Shown one piece after another: positions 1 to 7,697 of a DNA stretch of 64,000 nt. The notes under the pieces were generated by a model. That model did no database searches. It was not told where the DNA came from and saw nothing but the letters and a program-made list of their open reading frames with translations. A program made the translations under genes and the position numbers. Source of the DNA: Saccharomonospora piscinae. GTDB lineage: Bacteria > Actinomycetota > Actinomycetes > Mycobacteriales > Pseudonocardiaceae. Each line of letters starts with the position of its first letter. The stretch's first letter is position 1. The stretch is from NCBI RefSeq assembly GCF_005862235.1, contig NZ_VCEK01000002.1, positions 1 to 64,000 of the forward strand, in the 5' to 3' direction.

Positions 1-182
1 CCGTGTCCGCAGCCTGCGTAGCCGTGTCCGCAGCCTGCGTAGCCGTGTCCGCAGCCTGCGTAGCCGTGTCCGCATCGTGCGGTGCCGTGTCCGCAGCCTG
101 CGTAGCCGTGTCCGCATCGTGCGGTGCAAACACGGCTACCTAACCTGCGGACACGGCTACCTGACCTGCGGACACGGTTACG
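1..182. repeat. Family A 21-bp-period repeat array, locus 1 (nine units)
   Basis: The core CCGTGTCCGCA starts at positions 1, 22, 43, 64, 85 and 106, exactly 21 bp apart. The reverse complement (TGCGGACACGG, first copy TGCAAACACGG) then starts at 125, 146 and 167, again 21 bp apart. The roughly 10 nt after each core vary between a few types, such as GCCTGCGTAG and TCGTGCGGTG. The array abuts the stop codon of the neighbouring minus-strand gene and may extend beyond the window edge. The orientation switch makes it a large inverted repeat. Confidence 0.95.
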
Positions 183-849
183 GGGCCACGGCCTGCCAGA
201 AGTTCGCTCCGAACTGGCTGATTCGCAGGGTGCGGCGCACGTACGTGGGCCTTCGGGCCAGCCGCGCCGCCTCGACCACCGCGTCGTCAGCGACGAGTAC
301 CTCGTACTGGGTGTCCAGCGCGGAGTCCGCCTTGGTGAGGTCGGCCAACCCAGCCCCGACCAGCCGTGTCACGTACACGGGCACACCCTCGGTGAGCACG
401 ACTCCCGCCGTGGCGCCGACGGTGGAGGCGTTGCGAAGCACCGTCCGGCCCACGCCACCGAGTGCGGTGCGCTCGGCGACATCGACGGCGGGATGTGGCG
501 CGCCGTCGGCCAGCGTCGCGAGGATACGGACCTCGTCGGGCACCAGATCCGACAGCACCTGCTCGTACAGACGCTGTCGCGCGTCGTCGCGGCCCAGCTC
601 GGCCGACTCCGCGAGCAGGGCGGCGGCCCGCACTCGCAGCGGATCGCCGTCGGCGCTCGGCTCGGGCCTCGGACCGGTGGCTTGCAGTTCGCGGCGGGAC
701 GTCGCCGGGTCCCCCGCCGGTGCCCCGTCGTCGACCCCGGGCAGGTAGCGGCTCAGTTCGTAGCCCGTACGCGCCGCCCACCCGGCCATCCGGCCCACAC
801 CGCGCACCAGGTTCCGCGTCATCACGGACCCGATGCTACTGCCGATCAC
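178..849 (-). CDS. Abi-alpha (DUF4393)-like protein
   Basis: A 223-residue soluble protein. The C-terminal two thirds resemble the Abi-alpha/DUF4393 family: a 'LVPDEVRILATLADG' segment near residue 100, a 'VGRTVLRNASTVGATAGV' segment, a 'LDTQYEVLVAD' segment near 185, and a closing 'RTLRISQFGANFWQA'. The family is named after a phage abortive-infection protein, but a defence role in actinobacteria is not established, so I claim only family resemblance. Its TAA stop touches the first unit of the family A array. It overlaps the end of the upstream zinc-ribbon gene by 4 bp, so the two are probably co-transcribed. The start is an ATG; a second in-frame ATG lies nine codons in. Confidence 0.6.
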   Translation of the reverse strand: MIGSSIGSVMTRNLVRGVGRMAGWAARTGYELSRYLPGVDDGAPAGDPATSRRELQATGPRPEPSADGDPLRVRAAALLAESAELGRDDARQRLYEQVLSDLVPDEVRILATLADGAPHPAVDVAERTALGGVGRTVLRNASTVGATAGVVLTEGVPVYVTRLVGAGLADLTKADSALDTQYEVLVADDAVVEAARLARRPTYVRRTLRISQFGANFWQAVAP

Positions 850-1160
850 GACCCTTTCGGGTGATCCCCATTCGGGTAATAGCCCCAGTGTTCGAGCGCG
901 CTGCGGATGAAGTCGGCCCCGATGCGGTTGGCCGCGGCCACGTTGCCTTCCGGGCAGGCCGGTGCGTCGTCTGGCTCCTGCACCACCCGGTCACCCTCCT
1001 GCGCGGGATGGGTCCAGTACTCACCGCACCCCGCGGGGCACGGCATCTCGATGGTGCGCAGGACGCCCCACTGCGGCTGCTGCCACGACAGCACCCCGGA
1101 CCCGGCACACAGCCGGCAGTCGTCACTTGGGGACCTGGCCGAGTCCTCCACAGTTGCCAC
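846..1160 (-). CDS. Small zinc-ribbon protein (DnaJ-type CxxCxGSG)
   Basis: About 104 residues. A 'CRLCAGSG' knuckle is followed some 20 residues later by 'CPAGCG', a four-cysteine arrangement like the DnaJ zinc-binding repeat. The rest is a short acidic region ending in an aromatic-rich helix ('IRSALEHWGYYP'). Function is unknown; nucleic-acid or protein binding through zinc would be typical. I chose the GTG at 1160 because GGAAGGA lies 5 nt upstream. A later GTG at 1151 and an earlier TTG at 1196 are possible. Its start overlaps the end of the tiny zinc-ribbon gene upstream and its end overlaps the Abi-alpha start, so the three look translationally coupled. Confidence 0.6.
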   Translation of the reverse strand: MATVEDSARSPSDDCRLCAGSGVLSWQQPQWGVLRTIEMPCPAGCGEYWTHPAQEGDRVVQEPDDAPACPEGNVAAANRIGADFIRSALEHWGYYPNGDHPKGS

Positions 1161-1233
1161 AGGCGTCCTTCCGGTTGGGGGCCAGCCCGGAACCAAGGCA
1201 GCGCGGGCAGTTCACCATGTCACCGAAGCTCAT
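1123..1233 (-). CDS. 36-residue zinc-knuckle miniprotein
   Basis: This is a very short reading frame of 36 residues. It contains 'CPRCLGSGLAP' and, about 10 residues later, 'CGNCGGLGQVPK', which is two CxxCxGxG knuckles and essentially a free-standing DnaJ zinc domain. ATG at 1233 is preceded by AAGGACG at good spacing. It overlaps the next gene of the same type by 38 bp. The knuckle pattern and overlap argue that it is real; function is unknown. Confidence 0.55.
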   Translation of the reverse strand: MSFGDMVNCPRCLGSGLAPNRKDACGNCGGLGQVPK

Positions 1234-1388
1234 CGTGCATCGTCCTTCGCGATTTCCGGAAGTGACGACGACTATATTCGCGACATCGGAGCACATCGGC
1301 GACTCGCGACGCCATCACCCGATCGCCGCAGCCCGGGCCTCGCCGGGTTTCGTGCAGTGAAGGCCACCCCAGCGCGGGCCGCCGGGCG

Positions 1389-2000
1389 TCAGCGCCCCAG
1401 CCACGCCTTGGCCTCCGCGAGGCCGTCGACGGTGATCTGGTGGCCCCCGCTGTGCCAGTGCTCGGTGACGTCGGCGCCACGCTCGCGCAGCACCGCGGCG
1501 AGTTCCTGGGCTGGCGCGAGCGGCGCCATCGGGTCGCGCCTGCCGTTCACCATGAGCACCCGACTGGCGGAGAGATCGTGGTGCGGCGGGTCGGGCACCG
1601 GCAGCATGGCCGCGAACAGCACCGCCTCGGCCAGCACGTCGGGTCGCAGCAGTACCGCGGCGGCCGCGATGTTGGCTCCGTTCGAGAACCCGGTGGCCAC
1701 GAGCCTGCGACCCCCGAGCCCGTAGTGCTCCCGGGCCTCGACCACGAAGTCGGCGAGCTGCCCGGCCCGGTAGATGACGTCTTCGGTGTCGAACACGCCC
1801 TCGGCATGACGGCGGAACCAGCGAGCCGCGCCCCGCTCGGTCACCGGACCCGCGGGGGCCAGCATCGGCGAGGACGGGCACAGCTCCTTGCCGAGCGACA
1901 CGATGTCGGCGGGGCTGCCACCCGTCCCGTGCAGGAGGAGCAGCACCGGGGCCGACGCACTGCCCTCGACGTACTCGTGGTCGAACGTCAGCTCGCTCAT
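1389..2000 (-). CDS. Phospholipase/carboxylesterase-family alpha/beta hydrolase
   Basis: A 203-residue cytosolic alpha/beta hydrolase. 'LLLLHGTGGSPADIV' gives the oxyanion loop, 'ATGFSNGANIAA' carries the nucleophilic serine (G-F-S-N-G), 'NGRRDPMAP' the acidic residue, and 'HSGGHQI' the histidine. Length and motifs fit the small carboxylesterase/phospholipase family. ATG at 2000 overlaps the TGA of the upstream dioxygenase (ATGA), so translation is probably coupled. The pairing with a ring-cleaving dioxygenase and a MarR regulator matches MhqD/MhqO-type quinone detoxification loci of Firmicutes; the physiological substrate here is inferred. Confidence 0.8.
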   Translation of the reverse strand: MSELTFDHEYVEGSASAPVLLLLHGTGGSPADIVSLGKELCPSSPMLAPAGPVTERGAARWFRRHAEGVFDTEDVIYRAGQLADFVVEAREHYGLGGRRLVATGFSNGANIAAAAVLLRPDVLAEAVLFAAMLPVPDPPHHDLSASRVLMVNGRRDPMAPLAPAQELAAVLRERGADVTEHWHSGGHQITVDGLAEAKAWLGR

Positions 2001-2959
2001 GTCCGCACCGGGTTGTTCTCGGCGGGCAGGTCCAGCGCGGGCAACGCCGCCTCGATCTGCTCGCGGTCCGGCTCCAGCCACGGCGGCAGTTTGAGTGCTC
2101 TGCCGAGTTCCAGCAACGGCTCGTCGATGCCGAAGCCGGGCTGGTCCGTGGCGATCTCCAGCAGGGTGCCGCCGGGTTCGCGGAAGTAGATGGAGCGGAA
2201 GTACTGCCGGTCCAGGATGGACGTGACACCGACCCCGCGGTCGAGCAGTTCGTCGCGCCAGGCCGACTGGGTGTCCTCGTCGGGAGCCCGCCACGCGACG
2301 TGGTGCACCGTGCCCGCCGCGACCAGCCCGCGCGGGGCGTCGGGTGTCACCAGGACGTCGACCGTGGCGCCGGGGCCGCCCTCTCCCGCCGCGAACCGGA
2401 AACGATCGCGCTCCTCGGCTTCGAACGAGAGGCCGAGGCCCTCCGTCAGCATGCCCGCGGTGGCGTCCTCCCGGCTCACCGACAGCGTCACCGAGTGCAG
2501 GCCCCGGATGGCGTGTTCGGCCGGCACCGCCGGGGTGTCCCACGGATCACGCGGGTCGCCCTGCGGGTGCGCCACCAGCGCCAGCGTCAGGCCGTCCGGG
2601 TCGCGGAAGTTCAGCGCGTCCTCGCCGTCTCGGTGGACCAGCTCGCTCTCGACTCCGGCCTCGCCGAGGTGCCGCCGCCACCAGCCCAGTGATCGCTCAG
2701 GCACGGAGAACGACGTGGTGGTCGCCTGCCCGGTGCCGACTCGGCCTCGGGGCGCGTCCCGCCACGGAAAGAAGGTCAGCAGCGTGCCGGGCCGACCGGA
2801 CTCGTCACCGTAGTACAGGTGATAGGTGCCCGGGTCGTCGAAGTTCACCGTGGTCTTCACCAGGCGAAGCCCCAGCGTGCGGAGATAGAAGTCGGCGTTG
2901 CGCCTGGGGTCACCCCCGATGGCGGTGACGTGGTGCAGTCCGCTCGTCCGAAACGGCAT
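1997..2959 (-). CDS. VOC-family ring-cleaving dioxygenase (MhqO-like)
   Basis: A 320-residue protein made of two glyoxalase/VOC modules. The first starts 'GLHHVTAIGGDPRRNADFY' (residues 7-25) and the second 'GLHSVTLSVS' near 155. Metal ligands are expected from His in 'LHHVTA' and 'TVHHVAW' and Glu in 'REPGGTLLEI'. The family cleaves quinols and related aromatics with Fe(II) and oxygen. AAGGAGGAGCC precedes the ATG. It is divergent from the MarR gene with 91 bp between, and the following esterase overlaps it by 4 bp. A two-gene operon under MarR control is the simplest reading. Confidence 0.85.
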   Translation of the reverse strand: MPFRTSGLHHVTAIGGDPRRNADFYLRTLGLRLVKTTVNFDDPGTYHLYYGDESGRPGTLLTFFPWRDAPRGRVGTGQATTTSFSVPERSLGWWRRHLGEAGVESELVHRDGEDALNFRDPDGLTLALVAHPQGDPRDPWDTPAVPAEHAIRGLHSVTLSVSREDATAGMLTEGLGLSFEAEERDRFRFAAGEGGPGATVDVLVTPDAPRGLVAAGTVHHVAWRAPDEDTQSAWRDELLDRGVGVTSILDRQYFRSIYFREPGGTLLEIATDQPGFGIDEPLLELGRALKLPPWLEPDREQIEAALPALDLPAENNPVRT

Positions 2960-3004
2960 GGCTCCTCCTTGGCGAGTGAGTACCTCCTACGTTAGAGCAT
3001 AAAC

Positions 3005-3018
3005 TCTTGCGGGCAAGA
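3005..3018. promoter_or_regulatory. Candidate MarR operator
   Basis: TCTTGC-GG-GCAAGA is a perfect 6-bp inverted repeat with a 2-bp centre. It lies in the 91-bp space between the dioxygenase and the divergent MarR gene, where a local dimeric regulator would bind. Binding is inferred. Confidence 0.45.
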
Positions 3019-3050
3019 TATATTCCCAGAAGAGAGTCCGGTATCCTGTC

Positions 3051-3548
3051 GTGGTGCCGATCCAACCCGACGACGATGAGATCGTGACCTGGTGGGGCCT
3101 CGTGATCGAGGGCTACCTCGCCACCCAGGACCGCCTGATGGGCGAGATCGCCGAACGTTTCGGACTCGCTCCCGCGTCCTTCGACGTTCTGCTGCGCCTG
3201 GTCCGTTCCCCTGATCACCGAATGCCGATGACCCGGCTCGCCCGCGAGGCCGCGCTGTCCAGCGGCGGGTTCACCAAGGTGGCCGACCGGCTCTGCGGCG
3301 CGGGCCTGATGCGCCGGGTCGCCAGCACTCACGACCGCCGGGTCACCTACGCCTGCCTGACCGAGCACGGACTGGACGTCGCCCGGCAGGCGCGTACCGC
3401 GTGCGCGGAGATCCTCCGCCGCACCGTGCTCGGCCCTCTCGGGCCCGAGGCGTCGGAGGAACTGGCGCGATCCATGCGGCTGCTGCGCGACACCCACAGC
3501 GGCGAGCCCGCGCCGGGCCCGGTGAGCGCCAGAAACGGCCGGGTCTAG
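3051..3548 (+). CDS. MarR-family transcriptional regulator
   Basis: A 165-residue winged-helix regulator. 'RFGLAPASFDVLLRL' is the first HTH helix pair (about residues 39-53), 'MPMTRLAREAALSSGGFTKVADRL' region the recognition helix (about 65-90), and 'RRVASTHDRRVTYACLTEHG' the wing. The C-terminal helix mediates dimerisation in this family. The start is one of two consecutive GTG codons at 3051/3054. It faces the dioxygenase-esterase pair and probably represses it in response to quinones or related electrophiles. No conserved sensing cysteine near the N-terminus is visible, so ligand binding rather than MhqR-like thiol chemistry may trigger it. Confidence 0.85.
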   Translation: MVPIQPDDDEIVTWWGLVIEGYLATQDRLMGEIAERFGLAPASFDVLLRLVRSPDHRMPMTRLAREAALSSGGFTKVADRLCGAGLMRRVASTHDRRVTYACLTEHGLDVARQARTACAEILRRTVLGPLGPEASEELARSMRLLRDTHSGEPAPGPVSARNGRV

Positions 3549-3590
3549 CAGCGGGCGGTCCGGACGTCGCCGCCCGGACCGCCGTCGCCG

Positions 3591-4208
3591 TCAGCGGATC
3601 ACACGGTACGTGAGATGTGCCGCGCTCTCGCCTTCGACGACACGGACTTGCTCCAACGACGGCATGTCGGAGCCGATGCCGTCGAACAGCGGCACCCCGT
3701 CGCCCAGCAGGATCGGCACCACGTGCAGCTGGAGTTCGTCGATCAGGCCGGCTCGCAGGTACTGCCGCACCGTCTGTGCCCCGCCCGCGATGTCGACGTT
3801 CCGGTCGCCCGCGGCCTCCCGGGCCTGTTTGAGCGCGCTCTCGATGCCGTCGGAGACGAAGGTGAAGCTCGTGCCGCCTGCCTTCTCGAGTACCGGGCGC
3901 GGCCGGTTGGTGAGCACGAACACCGGCGCCCGGAACGGCGGATTCTCGCCCCACGGCAGTTCACCGGTGTCGAACATGGTCCGGCCCATCACGACCGCAC
4001 CGGTGCCGTCGAACCACGCACCGAGAATGCGCGAATCGGTGTTGTCGACGCCGCCGGAGAGGTTCTGCCGCTCGCGCCAGCTGGCGAGACCGGCGAACCA
4101 CTCGTGCAGTTCGATCCCCCGATCTCCCACCGGATTGTCCGCGGTGATGTTGGGCCCCGCGATGAATCCGTCGAGGGAGATCGCCAGGTCGGCGGTGACA
4201 ATGGACAT
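3591..4208 (-). CDS. DHFR/RibD C-terminal-like reductase
   Basis: A 205-residue protein of the bacterial RibD C-terminal/dihydrofolate-reductase-like family. Visible: 'ADLAISLDGFIAGPN' (residues 5-19), 'GAVVMGRTMFDTGE' (near 70), 'PVFVLTNRPRP', and 'DIAGGAQTVRQYL' (near 145), where the glycine-rich turn binds NADPH. These proteins are often found next to ECF41/42 sigma factors and YCII proteins, as here. The substrate is unknown. ATG at 4208 follows GAAAGGAAACG. It lies downstream of the YCII gene on the same strand with a 92-nt gap, so it may belong to the same transcription unit. Confidence 0.8.
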   Translation of the reverse strand: MSIVTADLAISLDGFIAGPNITADNPVGDRGIELHEWFAGLASWRERQNLSGGVDNTDSRILGAWFDGTGAVVMGRTMFDTGELPWGENPPFRAPVFVLTNRPRPVLEKAGGTSFTFVSDGIESALKQAREAAGDRNVDIAGGAQTVRQYLRAGLIDELQLHVVPILLGDGVPLFDGIGSDMPSLEQVRVVEGESAAHLTYRVIR

Positions 4209-4300
4209 GAGTCGTTTCCTTTCTCCGGATGCGGGCGCTGCCGAGCACCAGTGGTGTGCCCTTGAGTCTTGCCCGCGGGTGTGACAGTCCCGGCCGGTCT

Positions 4301-4669
4301 TCAGTTCGCGGCGTCCGAGTAGACGATCGGCCGGACCTCGATCCCGACACCGTCGAGCCGGGCGTCCGGAATCATCGCGGCGACGGCGTGCGCCCGATCC
4401 CTGTCCGCACAGTCGACGATGTAGTACCCACCCATCGACACCTCGGACGGGTGGAACGGGCCACGCCGCACGGCCGTGTCGCCGTCGCTGACGCTCACCA
4501 CTGTGCTGTCGTCGGTGTCGGCCAGCGCGTGGGTCGACACGAACTCGCCCGTGCGTTTCATCGCCTCGGTGAAGCGGCCGTGTCCCGCGACGATGTCGTC
4601 GCGCTGCTGCGTCGACAGGGCCTCGACCAGCTCCGAGATCCCCCGCATGATGAGCATGTAGTGCGGCAC
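4301..4669 (-). CDS. YCII/DGPF-family protein
   Basis: A 122-residue YCII-domain protein ('HYMLIMRGISELVEAL', 'GRFTEAMKRTGEFVSTHAL', 'GGYYIVDCADRDRAHAVAAM'). The family signature DGPF is degenerate here ('RRGPFHPSEV'), unlike the intact DGPF in the paralogue at 6005-6373. GTG at 4669 is preceded by AAGGGACAG. Proteins of this family are conserved partners of ECF42 sigma factors, one of which lies just upstream. The ferredoxin-like fold suggests a small-molecule or enzyme-like function, which remains unknown. Confidence 0.8.
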   Translation of the reverse strand: MPHYMLIMRGISELVEALSTQQRDDIVAGHGRFTEAMKRTGEFVSTHALADTDDSTVVSVSDGDTAVRRGPFHPSEVSMGGYYIVDCADRDRAHAVAAMIPDARLDGVGIEVRPIVYSDAAN

Positions 4670-4749
4670 AACTGTCCCTTCCTGTCCCGGCACCCGGACG
4701 GTGCCTCTCACAGGGAGTCGGAGCGGGACCGCCGATCTCGACACTTCTG

Positions 4750-5997
4750 TCACCCGGCTCGCGTGAGCCGACCGCACCGGGCTTCGAGGTAGCGCCGCTC
4801 CGGCGAGCTGCTCGCGCGGTCACGGGCGGTGCGGTACCACCGCAGCGCCGCGTCGACCTCGCCCGCCATCTCCAGCAGGTGCGCTCGGACGGCCGCGAGC
4901 CGGTGGCCGCCCGCCACGCGCTCATCCCGGTCGAGCTCGGCCAGCAATTCCAGGCCGGCGCGGGGACCTCGCACCATCGCGAGCGCCACCGCGTGATTCA
5001 GCGTGACCACCGGGCCGGGTGCGATGGCGTCGAGCAGCGTGTACAGGTGCAGGATCTGCGGCCAGTCGGTCTCCTGCGCGTCCGCCGCCTCGTCGTGGAT
5101 CGCCGCGATCGCGGCCTGTAGCTGGTAAGGACCCGGCCTGCCGCGGCCGAGGACCCCGGTCAGCAGCTCGACGCCCTCCTTGACGGCCGCCGCGTCCCAC
5201 AGTCGACGGTCCTGCTCGGCCAGCGGGACGAGGTCCCCCTCGGCGGTCGTCCGCGCGGGACGGCGCGCGTCGGTGAGCAGCATGAGCGCGAGCAGTCCGG
5301 TCACCTCGCCGTCGTCCGGCGCCAGCGCGTGGACCAGGCGCGTCAACCGCACGGCCTCGTCGGTCAGCTCCTCGCGGTGCAGGTCCGGGCCCGACGTCGC
5401 CGTGTAGCCCTCGTTGAACAGCAGGTACAGCACGTGCAGCACCGCACCCAGCCGGTCGGCGAGTTCCGATTCGCCGGGCATGCCGAACACCGCGCCACTC
5501 GACCGGATGCGGGCCTTCGCCCTGCTGATGCGCTGTGCCATCGTCGACTCGGAAACCAGAAACGCTCCGGCGATCTGCGCGGTGGTCAGGCCGCACACGG
5601 CACGCAACGTCAGCGCGAGGCGAGCGTTGTCGGGCAGCACCGGGTGGCAGCACAGGAACAACAGGAGCAGCGTGTCGTCCCGGCTCGGCCGCACGGTGTC
5701 GGCCTCCCCCGGCCCGGGGGCCACCCGGTCGGCGGGCGGCACCAGGGCCGCGACGGCGTCCTCCCTGCGCCGGCGCGCCAGGTCACTGCGGTACTCGTCG
5801 GTCAACCGGCGCGACGCGACCGTGAGCAGCCAGCCACGGGGACTCGCCGGGACGCCGTCCTCGCGCCACCGGAGCGAGGCGCTCAGCAGCGCCTCCTGGA
5901 CGGCGTCCTCACAGGCGTCGAAGCGGCCCTCCCTGCGGACCAGCATCCCCAGGATCTGCGGAGCCATCTCGCGGAGCAGGCCGTCGATGTCCGGCAC
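4750..5997 (-). CDS. ECF RNA polymerase sigma factor, ECF42 type
   Basis: A 415-residue sigma factor, about twice the usual ECF size. Sigma2 spans roughly residues 1-80 ('DACEDAVQEALLSA', 'PRGWLLTVASRRLTDEYR'). Sigma4 follows near 125-185 ('LTLRAVCGLTTAQIAGAFLV', 'MAQRISRAKARIR'). A long alpha-helical C-terminal extension contains 'LYLLFNEGYTATSGP', typical of the DUF6596/TPR-like extension of ECF42 factors. ECF42 genes are known to sit beside DGPF/YCII genes, and this one lies between two. The factor likely drives its own locus, with the extension replacing an anti-sigma factor. GTG at 5997 begins 7 nt beyond the upstream YCII stop. Confidence 0.88.
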   Translation of the reverse strand: MPDIDGLLREMAPQILGMLVRREGRFDACEDAVQEALLSASLRWREDGVPASPRGWLLTVASRRLTDEYRSDLARRRREDAVAALVPPADRVAPGPGEADTVRPSRDDTLLLLFLCCHPVLPDNARLALTLRAVCGLTTAQIAGAFLVSESTMAQRISRAKARIRSSGAVFGMPGESELADRLGAVLHVLYLLFNEGYTATSGPDLHREELTDEAVRLTRLVHALAPDDGEVTGLLALMLLTDARRPARTTAEGDLVPLAEQDRRLWDAAAVKEGVELLTGVLGRGRPGPYQLQAAIAAIHDEAADAQETDWPQILHLYTLLDAIAPGPVVTLNHAVALAMVRGPRAGLELLAELDRDERVAGGHRLAAVRAHLLEMAGEVDAALRWYRTARDRASSSPERRYLEARCGRLTRAG

Positions 5998-6004
5998 GAG
6001 ACGC

Positions 6005-6373
6005 TCAGCCGGTGCGGCTGTCCGAGAAGACGATCGGGCGCACCTCGATGGCGAGCCCCTCGACACCGGCGTCCGGGATCAGCGCGGCCACCGCGCGCGC
6101 ACGCTCGGCGCTCTCGCACTCCACCACGTAGAAGCCCGCGAGAAACTCCTTCGACTCGGCGAAGGGCCCGTCCGTCACAGTCGTGACCCCGTCCCGAACC
6201 GCCACGACGGCACTGGACGACGGGGCGTCCAGCGCGTCGGTACTGACGAACTCGCCCGTCTGACTGATGGCCGCGATGAATTCGCCATGGCCCTGCTGGA
6301 TCTCCGTGCGCACCTGCTCGGGCAGGGAGTCCCAGACCTCGCGGTTCGAGTAGATCGACAGTAGGTACTTCAC
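6005..6373 (-). CDS. YCII/DGPF-family protein
   Basis: A 122-residue paralogue of the YCII protein at 4301-4669, here with an intact 'VTDGPFAESKEFLAGFYVVE' motif around residues 68-87. N-terminal 'KYLLSIYSN' and C-terminal 'RARAVAALIPDAGVEGLAI' match the family. The start is GTG at 6373. It is immediately upstream of the ECF42 sigma gene, with 7 nt between, so the two are almost certainly co-transcribed. ECF42-dependent promoters usually precede such DGPF genes; I cannot assign -35/-10 elements with confidence. Confidence 0.85.
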   Translation of the reverse strand: MKYLLSIYSNREVWDSLPEQVRTEIQQGHGEFIAAISQTGEFVSTDALDAPSSSAVVAVRDGVTTVTDGPFAESKEFLAGFYVVECESAERARAVAALIPDAGVEGLAIEVRPIVFSDSRTG

Positions 6374-6673
6374 CGGCCACTCACTCCGTTCTCGACTGCG
6401 CAGGCATCCGCACGGAGGGTACACGCTCGGTCACGGATTTCCCGTACATTCGCGGGAGCGACCACTGCGGATGCAACGGTCTTCCCACCGTCCGAATCAG
6501 ACCCGAACGCGCCGGGCCGGCGGCTCGCCGCGGACCGGCCGGTCCGCGAGTCGTGGCGGAGACGGGCGAAAACGGTGCCAAGAAGTTCTCTTGTCGATCT
6601 CGACCTTCACCGGGTCGGCCTGCTTCACTGTGTTGCCCACTGTGACGAGTGCGACTCAAGGAGGCACCGCCAA
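6374..6673. other. 300-bp divergent intergenic region
   Basis: This gap separates the YCII-sigma unit (minus strand) from the Tat-exported hydrolase (plus strand) and must hold both promoters. The only strong structure I see is a perfect palindrome at 6529-6548, annotated separately. AAGGAGG at 6658-6664 is the ribosome binding site of the hydrolase. I find no convincing gene. Confidence 0.5.
6529..6548. promoter_or_regulatory. Perfect 20-bp palindrome, candidate operator
   Basis: CGCGGACCGG is followed directly by its reverse complement CCGGTCCGCG. A gapless 20-bp palindrome in the middle of a divergent intergenic region suggests a dimeric regulator site. High GC makes chance palindromes somewhat more likely, so this stays a candidate. 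Confidence 0.4.
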
Positions 6674-7648
6674 GTGAACGTGACACGACGAGGGCTTCTC
6701 GTGATGGGAGCGGGGACGGCCGTGGCCGCCGCTGCCGGAACCACCGCAGCGGCCGCCGGCACCGGTCCCGGAACCATATCGAATCACCACCTGGCTCGGT
6801 CCCTGCACGGCGGCTTCAGCAGCCACTACGCCACGGTCAACGGCGTCAGGTTGCACTACGTCGCCGGAGGCCACGGCGAGCCGCTGATCCTGCTGCACGG
6901 GTGGCCCCAGACGTGGTGGGAGTTCAGCAAGGTCATGCCCGCACTCGCGCGGCACTACCGGGTCATCGCGGTCGACCTGCGCGGCGGCGGTGCGTCGGAC
7001 AAGCCCGAGGGCGGCTACGACAAGAAGACCATGGCGCGCGACATCGCCGAGCTGATCCGTGCCCTGGGCTACGACAGCGCCCACGTCGCGGGCCACGACA
7101 TCGGTTCGATCGTCGGCTACAGCCTCGCCGCCAACCACCCCGAGCGGTTGCGCAAGCTGGCGATGCTGGCGGTGACCCATCCGGACGAGAGCTACTACGA
7201 GTTCCGCATGTTGCCGAAGCCCGAGGACCCGTTCCACCTGTGGTGGTTCGCTTTCACCCAGGTACGCGAGCTGCCCGAGCAGCTCGTCGAGGGGCGCTCC
7301 CGGTTCCTGATCGACTGGATGCTCGACAACGCCATGCAGAACCCGGCCGCGGTGACCGATTTCGACCGGCGGGTCTACGCGCAGGCTTACGACTCGCGCG
7401 ACACCATCCGCGGCACCAACGGCTGGTACCAGGCGTTCGGCCAGGACATCGCCGACATGGCGACCTACGCTCCCGTGTCGACCCCCATCCTGGGGATGGC
7501 CGACGGGTTCTTCTACACGAGCATGAGCCAGACCCTGCCCCAGGTCGCGAAGGACGTGACGCTCAAGGAGGTCACCGGGGCCGGGCACTACTTCATCGAG
7601 GAGAAGCCGGACATGGTCGCCGACGAGCTGATCGGCTTCTTCGGCTGA
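6674..7648 (+). CDS. Tat-exported alpha/beta hydrolase, epoxide-hydrolase-like
   Basis: A 324-residue protein. The N-terminus has a twin-arginine signal ('TRRGLLVMGAGTAVAAAAG', residues 3-21), so it should be exported folded. The mature part is an alpha/beta hydrolase: 'LLHGWPQTWWEF' (HGxP oxyanion motif), 'HVAGHDIGSIVGYSLA' (nucleophile Asp in G-H-D-I-G), and near the C-terminus 'GAGHYFIEEKP' with the catalytic His. An aspartate nucleophile plus HGWP points to the epoxide hydrolase/haloalkane dehalogenase branch. GTG at 6674 follows AAGGAGG by 9 nt. It is monocistronic, and a hairpin separates it from the convergent paaE gene. The substrate is unknown. Confidence 0.82.
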   Translation: MNVTRRGLLVMGAGTAVAAAAGTTAAAAGTGPGTISNHHLARSLHGGFSSHYATVNGVRLHYVAGGHGEPLILLHGWPQTWWEFSKVMPALARHYRVIAVDLRGGGASDKPEGGYDKKTMARDIAELIRALGYDSAHVAGHDIGSIVGYSLAANHPERLRKLAMLAVTHPDESYYEFRMLPKPEDPFHLWWFAFTQVRELPEQLVEGRSRFLIDWMLDNAMQNPAAVTDFDRRVYAQAYDSRDTIRGTNGWYQAFGQDIADMATYAPVSTPILGMADGFFYTSMSQTLPQVAKDVTLKEVTGAGHYFIEEKPDMVADELIGFFG

Positions 7649-7665
7649 GACGGCTGCGACCCCGC

Positions 7666-7697
7666 GAGCGCGCCCGAGGGTGACCCCGGGCGCGCTC
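7666..7697. terminator. Bidirectional hairpin terminator
   Basis: GAGCGCGCCCG (7666-7676) and CGGGCGCGCTC (7687-7697) form a perfect 11-bp stem with a 10-nt loop. It lies between the convergent hydrolase and paaE genes and touches the paaE stop codon. No clear T-tract follows. Confidence 0.6.

Noticed and set aside
1-182. CRISPR-like array
   Set aside because: The constant part is only 11 bp, the variable parts are about 10 bp and often identical, units invert orientation, and no cas genes are near.
4679-4777. Longer N-terminus for the YCII protein
   Set aside because: The added residues are not YCII-like and GTG 4669 has a proper ribosome binding site.
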